Positions 16,892 through 24,758 of a DNA stretch of 64,000 nucleotides are shown here, in pieces. The notes below the pieces were generated by a model that was not told the origin of the DNA, did not search any database, and saw only the letters and a program-made list of their open reading frames with translations. The stretch lies in the NCBI RefSeq assembly GCF_009689005.1, contig NZ_AP021879.1, forward strand, positions 7,317,501 through 7,381,500, given 5' to 3'. The stretch comes from Desulfosarcina ovata subsp. ovata. Lineage in GTDB: Bacteria > Desulfobacterota > Desulfobacteria > Desulfobacterales > Desulfosarcinaceae. The translations under genes and the position numbers were made by a program. Within the stretch, counting starts at the first letter, position 1. Each line of letters begins with the position of its first letter.

Positions 16892-17557
16892 TTACTTCGC
16901 CGTTTTTTCCTGCAGTCCGACCAGGGCATCCTCGGGACCCAGGAGAACGAGGATATCGCTGTCTTTGACCACGAACCGGCCGGTGGGGATCATGACCACG
17001 TTTTCCGGTATCAGCTCTTTGATGGCGATTACCTGGATGCCGAAACGGTTGATCAAATCCAACTCGATGAGGGTCTTGCCGATGAACGAGGACGGGGGGG
17101 CCAGCTGCACGATGCTGTAGCCCTCCATAAAGGGCAGGTAGTCCAGCACGTTGGGGTTGTCCAGACGCTGTGCCGCGGTCAGGGCCAAGTCCTTTTCCGG
17201 AAAGTAGATCTCGTCAGCGCCTATTTTTCTCAGGATGCGGCCATGGGCTTCGCTCACCGCCTTGGCGACCACTTTCTTTGCCCCCAGGTCTTTGACATTG
17301 AGGGTGGCCAGGATACTGCTGTTGAGGACAGAACCGATGCTCACCACCACGGCGTCCATCTTGGCCAGTTCCAGCTCCTTCATGGCCTGGGCATCGGTGG
17401 CGTCGGCAATCACCGCCCGGCTGATCCGGTCGCGGATTTCCTGGACCAGTTTGGGGTTGATGTCGATGCCCAGCACCTCATGGCCTTTTTGGAACAGGGC
17501 GGTGGCCAGGAAAAAACCGAAATTTCCGAGTCCGATAACGGCAAACTGCTTTTTCAT
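16892..17557 (-). CDS. ktrA: KtrA/TrkA-type potassium channel gating subunit
   Basis: A 221-residue cytoplasmic RCK protein. The Rossmann nucleotide-binding domain starts with VIGLGNFGFFLA (residues 7-18) and has the acidic GIDINPKLV strand end. The C-terminal RCK_C/TrkA_C domain covers about 140-220. It should form the octameric ring that gates KtrB in response to ATP/ADP or NAD(H). It lies six bases after the ktrB stop, a classic paired arrangement, and the single RCK unit length fits KtrA rather than duplicated TrkA. Confidence 0.93.
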   Translation of the reverse strand: MKKQFAVIGLGNFGFFLATALFQKGHEVLGIDINPKLVQEIRDRISRAVIADATDAQAMKELELAKMDAVVVSIGSVLNSSILATLNVKDLGAKKVVAKAVSEAHGRILRKIGADEIYFPEKDLALTAAQRLDNPNVLDYLPFMEGYSIVQLAPPSSFIGKTLIELDLINRFGIQVIAIKELIPENVVMIPTGRFVVKDSDILVLLGPEDALVGLQEKTAK

Positions 17558-17562
17558 GGGGA

Positions 17563-18948
17563 CTATCCAATCATGATGTTTTCTTCCGCATAGTGAAATC
17601 GGCTGATGCGCTCCCGGCTGACGGCCAGACCGATTACCATGGGACCCAACCGGCCGATGAACATGAGGATGACGATGGTGATGCGCCCCATCGGCGAAAG
17701 GGTGCCGGTGACGCCGGTGGAGAGACCGACAGTGCCGAAGGCGCTGATGACTTCGAAAAAAAGTTCCAGGAATCGTCCCCGGGTCTGGGCGTGGGAGAGC
17801 CCGCCCAGTTCACTCATCATCAGCGCCATGATAGCTACGGTGATTACCGCCATGCTGACCATCACCACGCTGGTGGCCTTGGAGATGCTGGCTTCGGTCA
17901 GGGTGCGTTTGAAGATCCGCGGGTGGCTGAGCCCGCGCATGCGCGATAGGCCCTGAATCATCAGACCGGCCACCGTGGTGGTCTTGACCCCGCCGCCGCA
18001 GGACCCCGGGCAGGCGCCGATGAACATGAAGATGCAAAGCATGAAAAGCGTTTCATTGGCCATGTGGCCCATGTTCAGGGTGTTGAACCCGGCCGTGCGG
18101 GCGCTGACTGACTGGAACAGGGCCGCCAGGACCCGCCCCGGTATGCTCAGCGGCGCCAGAGTGTTGTCCCACTCCATAAAGAGGATCGCCAGGGTTCCCA
18201 GAAGGATCAAGATCCCACTGGCGGTGAGGGCCAGGCGGCTGTGCAGGCTCAGGCGGGCGATCTTTCTGTTGCGGCTCAAAAAGCGGCTCTTGACATCGGC
18301 AATGACCACGAAACCGATGCCGCCGATGATGATCAGCAGGCTCAACACCCCGTTGACCACCCAGTCTTCGCGAAAGCCGGCAAAACTGTCCGCATAGAGT
18401 GAGAAACCGGCATTGCAGAAGGCGCTGATGGCGTGGAAGACGGCCGGGTAGCCCGCCTGGTGCCAGCCTGCCTGGGGCGCCGTGCGCAGGTAGAGCACCA
18501 GGGCGCCCACCGCCTCGATGGAAAAAGCGGTGATAAAAATGGCCTTCAGGACCGATGATACCGTCTGTTTGCCCTCGCCATAGGTGAACGTATCCTTGAT
18601 GATGGCCTGCCCGGAGAGGGTCGGGCGTCCCTTCATCATCATCAAAAGGAGGGTCGAAATGGTCAGGATACCCAGCCCGCCCACCTGAATCAGGGATAGG
18701 AGCACCAGTTGGCCGAAATGGCTCAGCCCGGTGCCGATATCCATTATCGACAGTCCCGTGACGCAACTGGCCGAGGTGGACATGAACAGTGCATCGATGA
18801 ATCCCAGGGGGGCGTTGACGCTCGATGCCGGCAGCATCAGCAGCGCCGTGCCCGTGGCGATCAAAAGGGCGAACCCCAGGATCGACAGTCGTGTCGGCGA
18901 GTTCAGGAGGTGAAAGGCGAAACTCTTGTGCAGTCGGGGGTTATGCAT
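17563..18948 (-). CDS. ktrB: KtrB/TrkH-type potassium uptake membrane subunit
   Basis: A 461-residue potassium transporter of the Trk/Ktr/HKT superfamily. Four M1-P-M2 repeats can be traced through filter-like sequences: SASCVTGLS near 80, AFCNAGFSL near 190, ARTAGFNT near 290 and AFGTVGLSTG near 415, each with the conserved filter glycine. The short C-terminal tail and lack of the extra N-terminal TrkH segments fit KtrB. It pairs with the gating subunit encoded immediately downstream. Transport is probably Na+- or H+-dependent. Confidence 0.93.
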   Translation of the reverse strand: MHNPRLHKSFAFHLLNSPTRLSILGFALLIATGTALLMLPASSVNAPLGFIDALFMSTSASCVTGLSIMDIGTGLSHFGQLVLLSLIQVGGLGILTISTLLLMMMKGRPTLSGQAIIKDTFTYGEGKQTVSSVLKAIFITAFSIEAVGALVLYLRTAPQAGWHQAGYPAVFHAISAFCNAGFSLYADSFAGFREDWVVNGVLSLLIIIGGIGFVVIADVKSRFLSRNRKIARLSLHSRLALTASGILILLGTLAILFMEWDNTLAPLSIPGRVLAALFQSVSARTAGFNTLNMGHMANETLFMLCIFMFIGACPGSCGGGVKTTTVAGLMIQGLSRMRGLSHPRIFKRTLTEASISKATSVVMVSMAVITVAIMALMMSELGGLSHAQTRGRFLELFFEVISAFGTVGLSTGVTGTLSPMGRITIVILMFIGRLGPMVIGLAVSRERISRFHYAEENIMIG

Positions 18949-19023
18949 GCGATACGGTCATGAAATGGACGTTTCCTGGGTTGGCTTTGTGTGTTCAGAC
19001 GGGCCGCATGGCCTGGCCACCGT

Positions 19024-19057
19024 GATGCCGGATTCGGGCAACGCCCGCCCCGGCATC
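19024..19057. other. Intergenic hairpin between lon-REC and ktrB
   Basis: GATGCCGG pairs perfectly with CCGGCATC, and CGGGC with GCCCG inside, giving a strong nested hairpin. It lacks a T-run. It could end the Lon-REC transcript or cap the ktrB transcript. Confidence 0.4.
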
Positions 19058-19113
19058 GGGGTTTGGTGATGTTACCGACAGTTATAGCGCAAAGGCCGAG
19101 GATCGTTCAACGT

Positions 19114-21141
19114 TCAATTTAAGGAATCCCTTCCGATCAGCACCTGTTCAATGGCGCCCGGTAACTCTTCAATGGGGATAATGCAAAGTACCTGTTTGAT
19201 CTCGTCCGGAATGCTCTGCAGGTCAACCCCGTTTTTGGCCGGCAGCACCACCGTGCGCACACCGGCCCGATGGGCGGCGAGCAGCTTTTCACGGATTCCG
19301 CCTACCGGCAGAATGCGGCCGGTCAGGGTCAGCTCGCCGGTCATGGCCGTGTCCCGCCGGCAGGCACGCCCGGTGATCATGGAGAGCAGCGCCGCGGCAA
19401 TGGGCACGCCTGCCGAGGTGCCGTCTTTGGGAATCGCCCCGGCCGGGATATGGATGTGAATGTCGTGCCGTTCGAAAAAATCCGCCGGTATGCCAAAGGC
19501 CTCCACGTGGCTGCGGATGTAACTCATGGCCGCCTGGGCCGACTCCCTCATTACGGTGCCCAGGGAACCGGTGAGGGTGAGCTGGCCCGCGCCGCGCATC
19601 TGGGTCGCCTCCACAAAGACGATTTCACCGCCGGTGCGGGTCCATGCCAGGCCGGTCGCCACGCCGACACGGTCCCGAGCCTGGGTCACCTCCAAGGTAT
19701 GGCGACGAGGCCCGAGAAGTCTCTCCACCGCCTCCTCGGTGATGGCCAGGGGGGCCGCGTCATTTCCCTGGTCGACCTGATCCAGGGCGATTTTGCGGCA
19801 AAGGCCGGCAATCTGCCGCTGAAGGCCGCGCAGGCCGGCCTCGCGGGTGTATTCCCGGATGATGCGGACGACAGCCGCCTGGCTGATGTCGATTGATCGG
19901 CCTTCCAGTCCGCTCGTTTCGATTTCCCTTGGAATCAGATGGTTGAATGCAATGCGGACTTTCTCCTGCTCCGTATAGCCGGATAGCTCGATGACCTCCA
20001 GGCGGTCCAAGAGGGCTTCGGGAATCGTGTCCACGGTGTTGGCCGTGGCAATGAACATCACCTTGGAGAGATCAAAGGGCAGGTCCAGATAGTTATCCAT
20101 GAAGTGGGTGTTCTGTTGCGGGTCGAGCACTTCCAGCAGGACGGCTGCCGGATCTCCCTTGAACTCCTGGCTGATTTTGTCCAGCTCGTCCAGCATGAAG
20201 ACCGGGTTGATGGTTTCCACGCGACGGATCTCCTGAATGATGCGGCCGGGCAGTGCGCCCACATAGCTGCGCCGGTGTCCGCGAAGCTGGGCCTCGTCCT
20301 TCATTCCGGCCAGTGAAATCCGCACGAAACGGCGTTGCATGCTTTTGGCGATGGCAAGGCCCAGGGAGGTTTTCCCGGTTCCCGGCGGGCCCACAAAGCA
20401 GAGCACCGGCCCGCGGTGGTCCAGGCGGGTCTGTTTGGGCCGCAGGGCCTTGGCGACCGTTGTGCGGATTTCGTCCAGCTTCAGCGGTTTGGCCAGGAAG
20501 TGATAGGACCCTTTTTGCATGGCCGAGACCGCCGTCGCCACCGTGGCATAGCCGGTGATGATGATCACCTCGGTGTCGGGATTTTTCTGCTTGGCCGTCT
20601 CTAAGACCTGCATGCCGTCGGCCTGTTCCATTTTCAGATCGGTGATGACGATATCGAAGGCCTGCTTTTCCAGCAGCCGGATGGCTTCCAGGCCGTCGGC
20701 GGCCGTTTCCACCGCGTAGCCCTCCTTGGTGAGCACATGCATCAGATTCATGCGCGTGGTCTTCTCATCGTCCACCACCAGCATGGTATGCCGGCGCTCG
20801 GACCGCAGGATGCGCACCGCCAGGTGTTCCAGTACGCGATTCTTGATTTCCAGAAGCCCTTCATGCTGGTCGTCGAGTACCTGTTTGGCGGCTTTGAGAT
20901 CAAGCCGGTCGTCGGTGGTGCGGTTCCAGGGCAGGTGGGTCAGGTAGTCGATGTAGCTGACGCCGATGGTATGCTCGGTGCTGCCCGGGGGCATCTTGGC
21001 AATCCGGTCGATCTCCATGAAGGTGGCATCGGCGGCCTCGGGGGGCATGCCGGCCTTGCGTACCAACTGGCGAAGCTGGTCCATCTCCGTTGACGGGGGG
21101 GCTTGTTCGGGGAGTGGGGATTCCTTTTTGAAAAACCGCAT
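19114..21141 (-). CDS. Lon-type protease with an internal response-regulator receiver domain
   Basis: A 675-residue chimera. Residues 1-110 correspond to the short helical part preceding the Lon ATPase (SYIDYLTHLPWN ... EIKNRVLEHLAVR); the usual LON substrate-binding domain is absent. Residues 118-233 are a complete receiver domain with acidic pair D124-D125, phospho-acceptor D168 (VITDLKM), T196 and K218 (AKPL). Lon sequence resumes at GPVLCFVGPPGTGKTS (Walker A 251-259), Walker B FMLDELD, the AAA+ lid, and the S16 protease with Ser576 (PKDGTSAG) and Lys619. All catalytic residues are present, so it should be an active ATP-dependent protease, plausibly switched by phosphorylation. A GGAG site precedes the ATG. 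It is divergent from the stress-protein operon and close to several kinases. Confidence 0.9.
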   Translation of the reverse strand: MRFFKKESPLPEQAPPSTEMDQLRQLVRKAGMPPEAADATFMEIDRIAKMPPGSTEHTIGVSYIDYLTHLPWNRTTDDRLDLKAAKQVLDDQHEGLLEIKNRVLEHLAVRILRSERRHTMLVVDDEKTTRMNLMHVLTKEGYAVETAADGLEAIRLLEKQAFDIVITDLKMEQADGMQVLETAKQKNPDTEVIIITGYATVATAVSAMQKGSYHFLAKPLKLDEIRTTVAKALRPKQTRLDHRGPVLCFVGPPGTGKTSLGLAIAKSMQRRFVRISLAGMKDEAQLRGHRRSYVGALPGRIIQEIRRVETINPVFMLDELDKISQEFKGDPAAVLLEVLDPQQNTHFMDNYLDLPFDLSKVMFIATANTVDTIPEALLDRLEVIELSGYTEQEKVRIAFNHLIPREIETSGLEGRSIDISQAAVVRIIREYTREAGLRGLQRQIAGLCRKIALDQVDQGNDAAPLAITEEAVERLLGPRRHTLEVTQARDRVGVATGLAWTRTGGEIVFVEATQMRGAGQLTLTGSLGTVMRESAQAAMSYIRSHVEAFGIPADFFERHDIHIHIPAGAIPKDGTSAGVPIAAALLSMITGRACRRDTAMTGELTLTGRILPVGGIREKLLAAHRAGVRTVVLPAKNGVDLQSIPDEIKQVLCIIPIEELPGAIEQVLIGRDSLN

Positions 21142-21450
21142 TGCTGTTCTCCTTGCCTGGTCTTCTTGCCGGATACCCGAACGCCGGCAACAACATCCAT
21201 TGATTTTTTTGGGGCCCAGCCACTCAATTGCCCGAAGTGCCCTGCAAAAAACGTTCTCATCGGCTCATTTTAATGGGACGGACGGATTGGATCGGTTGCC
21301 TGCAGCCGATGTCGGACCACAGGAAAATACCGGGGGCATTGAACAATCGTGCCCGAATGAAGTCGGTATCGGCATATTTGAAAAACGCCCGGCCAGCATC
21401 GATTCGGAAGGTGTTGGCCGGATGCGACGTCACCTATCGGGCTTAATCCG
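21142..21450. other. Lon-REC / stress-protein intergenic region, left part
   Basis: The 547-bp gap between the divergent genes holds no coding frame I trust. The right half contains the two palindromic sites and the sigma54 promoter listed separately. In this left half I see no clear promoter for the Lon-REC gene. Confidence 0.4.
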
Positions 21451-21463
21451 TTGCGATATGCAA
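21451..21463. promoter_or_regulatory. TTGC-N5-GCAA palindrome (distal enhancer site)
   Basis: TTGCGATATGCAA, a symmetric site flanked by CG on both sides. It ends 170 bp upstream of the -24 element at 21633. The same motif and a similar distance occur upstream of the gene at 28861. Confidence 0.6.
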
Positions 21464-21538
21464 CGCATGTCGGCTTGATTTGTAACATTGCATAACATCA
21501 TGAAAATAATGGCTATTTATAAAAGCGGCGATTAGCTG

Positions 21539-21551
21539 TTGCATATGGCAA
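21539..21551. promoter_or_regulatory. TTGC-N5-GCAA palindrome (proximal enhancer site)
   Basis: TTGCATATGGCAA within GTTGCATATGGCAAC. It ends 82 bp upstream of the -24 element and its centre is 88 bp from that of the distal site. It is a probable binding site for an NtrC-type activator. Confidence 0.6.
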
Positions 21552-21632
21552 CGGCTGGTTCTTTTTCCTCTTGCGTGTCCATAAGGGACGATTTCCCTTT
21601 GATCCTGAGTCGTTATTGAACATTGAACCACA

Positions 21633-21647
21633 TGGCACATGAATTGA
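21633..21647 (+). promoter_or_regulatory. Sigma54 promoter of the stress-protein/SLC13 operon
   Basis: TGGCAC-ATGAA-TTGA fits the -24/-12 consensus TGGCAC-N5-TTGC except for the last base. Transcription would begin near 21659, about 30 bp before the ATG at 21689. This argues against the in-frame starts at 21623 and 21632, which lie upstream of or within the promoter. Confidence 0.65.
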
Positions 21648-21688
21648 TAACTAAATTCGTCAAATCGTCAAACCGATGGGATCGACTG

Positions 21689-22078
21689 ATGAAAACCGTT
21701 CTCTTTGCAACCGATCATATTCCACCGAACCCCAAGGCGTTGGACTACGCCCTGGTATTGTGCCGGCGGGTGGCGGCCCGGCTGGATATCCTGCACATCG
21801 TCCAGACGCCGAAGGCCGCGGATTCCGATCCGCTCAAACAGTTGCTGTCGGACCCATCGGATACGCCCATCAGCTATCGCTGCGAGGTCAGCGCTGAGGC
21901 CGCCGGACGGATCATCGAACGCTATGTGCGCAGGCACCGTAATATCGTTTTGACGGTTTTTGATCCCCGGCCCTGTCCGGATCCATCCGATATCCATAAA
22001 AAACAAAGCTATCCGGCGGGAAAAAGGGCCATGCCCAAATTATCCATCCCGCTGGTGCTCGTAAAAAAGGCGCAGTAA
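21689..22078 (+). CDS. Universal stress protein-like
   Basis: A 129-residue UspA-fold protein. The domain starts at once with MKTVLFATDHIPPNPKALDYAL and includes the strand-2 element ARLDILHIV and a closing LSIPLVLVKK strand. The ATP-binding GxxG(9)G[ST] motif of UspA is not evident, so it may not bind ATP. The start at 21689 is preferred because the sigma54 promoter overlaps the longer frame. It is the first gene of an apparent operon with a second Usp-like gene, a 26-residue peptide and an SLC13 transporter, suggesting a role in sensing or tuning anion transport under stress. Confidence 0.75.
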   Translation: MKTVLFATDHIPPNPKALDYALVLCRRVAARLDILHIVQTPKAADSDPLKQLLSDPSDTPISYRCEVSAEAAGRIIERYVRRHRNIVLTVFDPRPCPDPSDIHKKQSYPAGKRAMPKLSIPLVLVKKAQ

Positions 22079-22108
22079 CATCCAAATTTAACCAGGAGGC
22101 GTTGCGAC

Positions 22109-22645
22109 ATGAGAAATCCATTCAAAAGGACAAAGAAAAATTTACCCGCCGATACCCTCTCGGACTCGAAACAGCTGACAGCGGCAGTGGTGGATACTGA
22201 AGTGGCCGGTGACGATGGTGGCGCCGGCGGGGTTGAAGGCCGGTTGGTGGTCATGGGCAATGAAAGCGCGTTTTCCGATGAAGTTGTCGATTATGCCATC
22301 GATATGGCCCGCCGGATGTCCTATGAAATTCTGGCGTTGAACAGCGCCCCGCTTTCCTGTGATTCTTTCGGTCTTTTTTCCACATCGCGCAGCAAGCTCT
22401 GCCAGGAATTCCAGTCCATTTCCGAAAAAAATGGTCTGCGTTTTCGACAGGCCGCCGAAGCAGCGGGGATCCAATTTGTCCAGGTGGTCAAATTCGATGA
22501 ACCGGAACAGGCCCTGGCCAGCGTCCAGCATGAGTATGGGAGCATCGAATTCGTTATCTCCGATGCCCCCACCACGGCCGCCGAGAACCGTCCCGCTGCA
22601 GACCACCGGCCGCGCAATGAAGTACTGGTTTATTCGATGATCTGA
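22109..22645 (+). CDS. Usp-like protein with disordered N terminus
   Basis: A 178-residue protein with an excellent AGGAGG ribosome binding site. Residues 1-45 are charged and Gly/Ala-rich, probably unstructured. From RLVVMGNESAFSDEVVDYAIDMARRM onward it follows the strand-helix pattern of a universal stress domain, including YEILALNSAP and a late FVISDAP strand. No P-loop-like Usp ATP motif is apparent. It lies 30 bp after the first Usp-like gene, and its product may work with the SLC13 transporter, as Usp domains do in some anion transporters. Confidence 0.65.
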   Translation: MRNPFKRTKKNLPADTLSDSKQLTAAVVDTEVAGDDGGAGGVEGRLVVMGNESAFSDEVVDYAIDMARRMSYEILALNSAPLSCDSFGLFSTSRSKLCQEFQSISEKNGLRFRQAAEAAGIQFVQVVKFDEPEQALASVQHEYGSIEFVISDAPTTAAENRPAADHRPRNEVLVYSMI

Positions 22646-22677
22646 TTGAAACAACCCATTTTGGGAGAGGAACTGAA

Positions 22678-22758
22678 ATGAGCAGTCATTTTATTCTGTC
22701 CATCGGACTGATCCTGATTGCATTCAGTCTGTGTTACTGGTTCCGCAACGAGAAATAG
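22678..22758 (+). CDS. 26-residue single-pass membrane peptide
   Basis: A small gene with a GGGAGAGG site seven bases before the ATG. The product, MSSHFILSIGLILIAFSLCY plus WFRNEK, is one hydrophobic helix with a positively charged tail, giving a predicted N-out/C-in topology. It lies between the second Usp-like gene and the SLC13 transporter, the position where small transporter-regulating subunits such as KdpF or AcrZ-like peptides occur. It resembles no family I can name; the ribosome binding site and tight spacing support it being real. Confidence 0.6.
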   Translation: MSSHFILSIGLILIAFSLCYWFRNEK

Positions 22759-22827
22759 GTGCCGTGAGCACACCGTCACCGGGCGGGTTCGGTGGCATGT
22801 ATCGAAGAATGGAGAGGAGTTCGTTGA

Positions 22828-24639
22828 ATGACCCCCGAGATGATTTTGACCATCATTATGCTGTCGTTTGCGGTGGTACTGTTTATTTTTGAATGGGTGC
22901 GGGTGGATGTGGTGGGGATTATCATGATGGTGATGTTGCCCCTGACCGGCCTGATTTCCCCGAAAGAGGCGTTCGTGGGGCTGAGCAGCAACGCGGTGTG
23001 CTCCATCATCGCCGTGATTATCATCGGTGCCGGCCTGGACAAAACCGGGGTAATGAACCAGGTGGCCGGGCCGATCATCCGACTCGCCGGTAACAGCGAG
23101 AGTCGTGTCATTGCCCTGATTTCGAGCGCCGTGGGCGTTATCTCAAGCATGATGCAGAACATCGGCGCGGCGGCCCTGTTCATGCCGGCCACTCAGCGGA
23201 TCGCCAAACGCATGGAAATCCCGGTATCGCGAATTCTCATGCCCATGGGGTTTTGCGCCATTATCGGGGGCACGCTGACCCTGGTGGGGGCCAGCCCGAC
23301 CATTCTGCTCAACGACCTGATGACCCTGGGTGGAGAAAAGCTGGCGCCCTTCGGCCTGTTCACCCAGACACCCATCGGTATCGCTTTGCTGGCCACGGCC
23401 ATCATCTACTTTCTGATCTTCGGTAAATTCGTCCTGCCGGCCGCCACGGGAGAGGCCGATCGCGGGGTGACCGCGGCGCTGATGGAGGAGTACAAGGCGC
23501 TGGGCAACACCTACGAGCTGGCCGTGCCGGCTGACTTTGCCGGCCCCCGGACCCTGCAGGAACTGCACATCCGATCCAAATTTTTGCTTACCGTGGTGGC
23601 CATTCATCATGCCGGTGAAAAGCGGATGAACCTGACCCCCCGCAGCCACAACGAGATCGAGGCCGGAGATACCATCGCCATTGTCGGCAAAGAGAAAAAC
23701 GTCAACCGCCTGGCCGAGGAATTGGGCTGGGAATTGAAGGACGGGCTGGATACCTTCGCCGAGAGCCTGGCGCGCACCAGTGCCGGCATGGCCGAGACCG
23801 TGGTGTCGCCGCGCTCGGAGCTGATCGGCAAAACCATGAACGAGGCCAACTTCAAGGACCTGTATAACCTCAACCCCATCGCCCTGTTCAAGGGCAACCG
23901 GATCTACTACACCGGCCTGACCCAGATCGCCCTCTCCATGGGCGACACCCTCCTGCTGCAGGGACCCTGGGAGCGGTTTCATCTGGTCAAGAATCAGCCC
24001 CAGCCGCGGGCCCTGACCTTTGCTACCCCTCTGGAAGGGGAGATCCTCAGACCTCAGAAAGCCAAGCTGGCCGTAATTTGGCTGGCGCTGGCCCTGTTGC
24101 AGATCGTCGTTTTCAAGATCCAACTCTCCGTGGCCCTGATGTCCGGCGCATTGGGGATGATCATCACCGGTGTGCTGAGTATCGACGAAGCCTACCGGGC
24201 CGTGGACTGGATGACGGTCTTTCTGCTGGCCGGACTAATCCCTTTGGGCATGGCCTTCGAGAAAACCGGCACGGCGGCCTTTATCGCAACCAAGGTGCTG
24301 GGACTTCTGGGGCAGCCCTCGCCCATCGTACTGCTCACCGCCGTCGGCATCATGACCTCCTGCTTCACGCTGTTCATCTCCAATGTGGGGGCCACCGTTC
24401 TTCTCGTGCCGCTGTGCATGAACATGGCGATGATGGCCGGCGCCGATCCGCGCATGGCCGCACTGGTGGTCGGACTGTCGGCATCCAACACTTTCGTGCT
24501 GCCGACCCACCAGGTCAATGCGCTGATCATGCGCCCCGGCGGGTACCGGACCGTCGATTATGCCAAGGCCGGGTTTGTCATGACCCTGCTCTTTCTGGTC
24601 GTGGAGTTGGTCATGCTCTATTTCTTTTACGGTGTTTGA
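22828..24639 (+). CDS. SLC13-type anion transporter with TrkA-C domains
   Basis: A 603-residue permease of the SLC13/DASS (ArsB/CitMHS-like) superfamily. Five to six hydrophobic segments occupy residues 1-205; residues about 215-395 are a cytoplasmic insert of two TrkA_C/RCK_C domains (ELHIRSKFLLTVVAIHHAGEKR ... IEAGDTIAIVGK and the second copy IGKTMNEANF ... GDTLLLQG); membrane segments resume at about 410. The paired hairpin motifs are NIGAAALFMPA/GASPTILLND and SNVGATVLLVPL/SASNTFVLPTHQVNAL. This layout is common in bacterial sodium/sulfate or dicarboxylate symporters. The nucleotide- or ligand-sensing insert and co-encoded Usp-like proteins suggest tight control. Substrate unproven; sulfate is attractive given the nearby SulP gene. 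Confidence 0.88.
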   Translation: MTPEMILTIIMLSFAVVLFIFEWVRVDVVGIIMMVMLPLTGLISPKEAFVGLSSNAVCSIIAVIIIGAGLDKTGVMNQVAGPIIRLAGNSESRVIALISSAVGVISSMMQNIGAAALFMPATQRIAKRMEIPVSRILMPMGFCAIIGGTLTLVGASPTILLNDLMTLGGEKLAPFGLFTQTPIGIALLATAIIYFLIFGKFVLPAATGEADRGVTAALMEEYKALGNTYELAVPADFAGPRTLQELHIRSKFLLTVVAIHHAGEKRMNLTPRSHNEIEAGDTIAIVGKEKNVNRLAEELGWELKDGLDTFAESLARTSAGMAETVVSPRSELIGKTMNEANFKDLYNLNPIALFKGNRIYYTGLTQIALSMGDTLLLQGPWERFHLVKNQPQPRALTFATPLEGEILRPQKAKLAVIWLALALLQIVVFKIQLSVALMSGALGMIITGVLSIDEAYRAVDWMTVFLLAGLIPLGMAFEKTGTAAFIATKVLGLLGQPSPIVLLTAVGIMTSCFTLFISNVGATVLLVPLCMNMAMMAGADPRMAALVVGLSASNTFVLPTHQVNALIMRPGGYRTVDYAKAGFVMTLLFLVVELVMLYFFYGV

Positions 24640-24648
24640 CAAGGAGGC

Positions 24649-24741
24649 GATGATGTTTACGAGAAAATTATCGCCCTGGTGTCGGCCATTCCCGGCGTGA
24701 AGGATATCGATTGCGCCATCGATACGCCCTATTATGTCTGA
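24649..24741 (+). pseudogene. Remnant of a BON-like domain gene
   Basis: After the transporter stop a GGAGG site is followed by ATGATG, but that frame ends after 16 codons. One frame over, DDVYEKIIALVSAIPGVKDI followed by DCAIDTPYYV stops at 24741. The second stretch resembles the end of the BON-like domain in the two kinase-like proteins of this island (EGVRQVETKPGPNFFQ and AGVTAVETKVGPGYYQ). I infer a frameshifted, mostly deleted gene of that type. Confidence 0.35.
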
Positions 24742-24758
24742 GCGGCGATTTTACCGGT

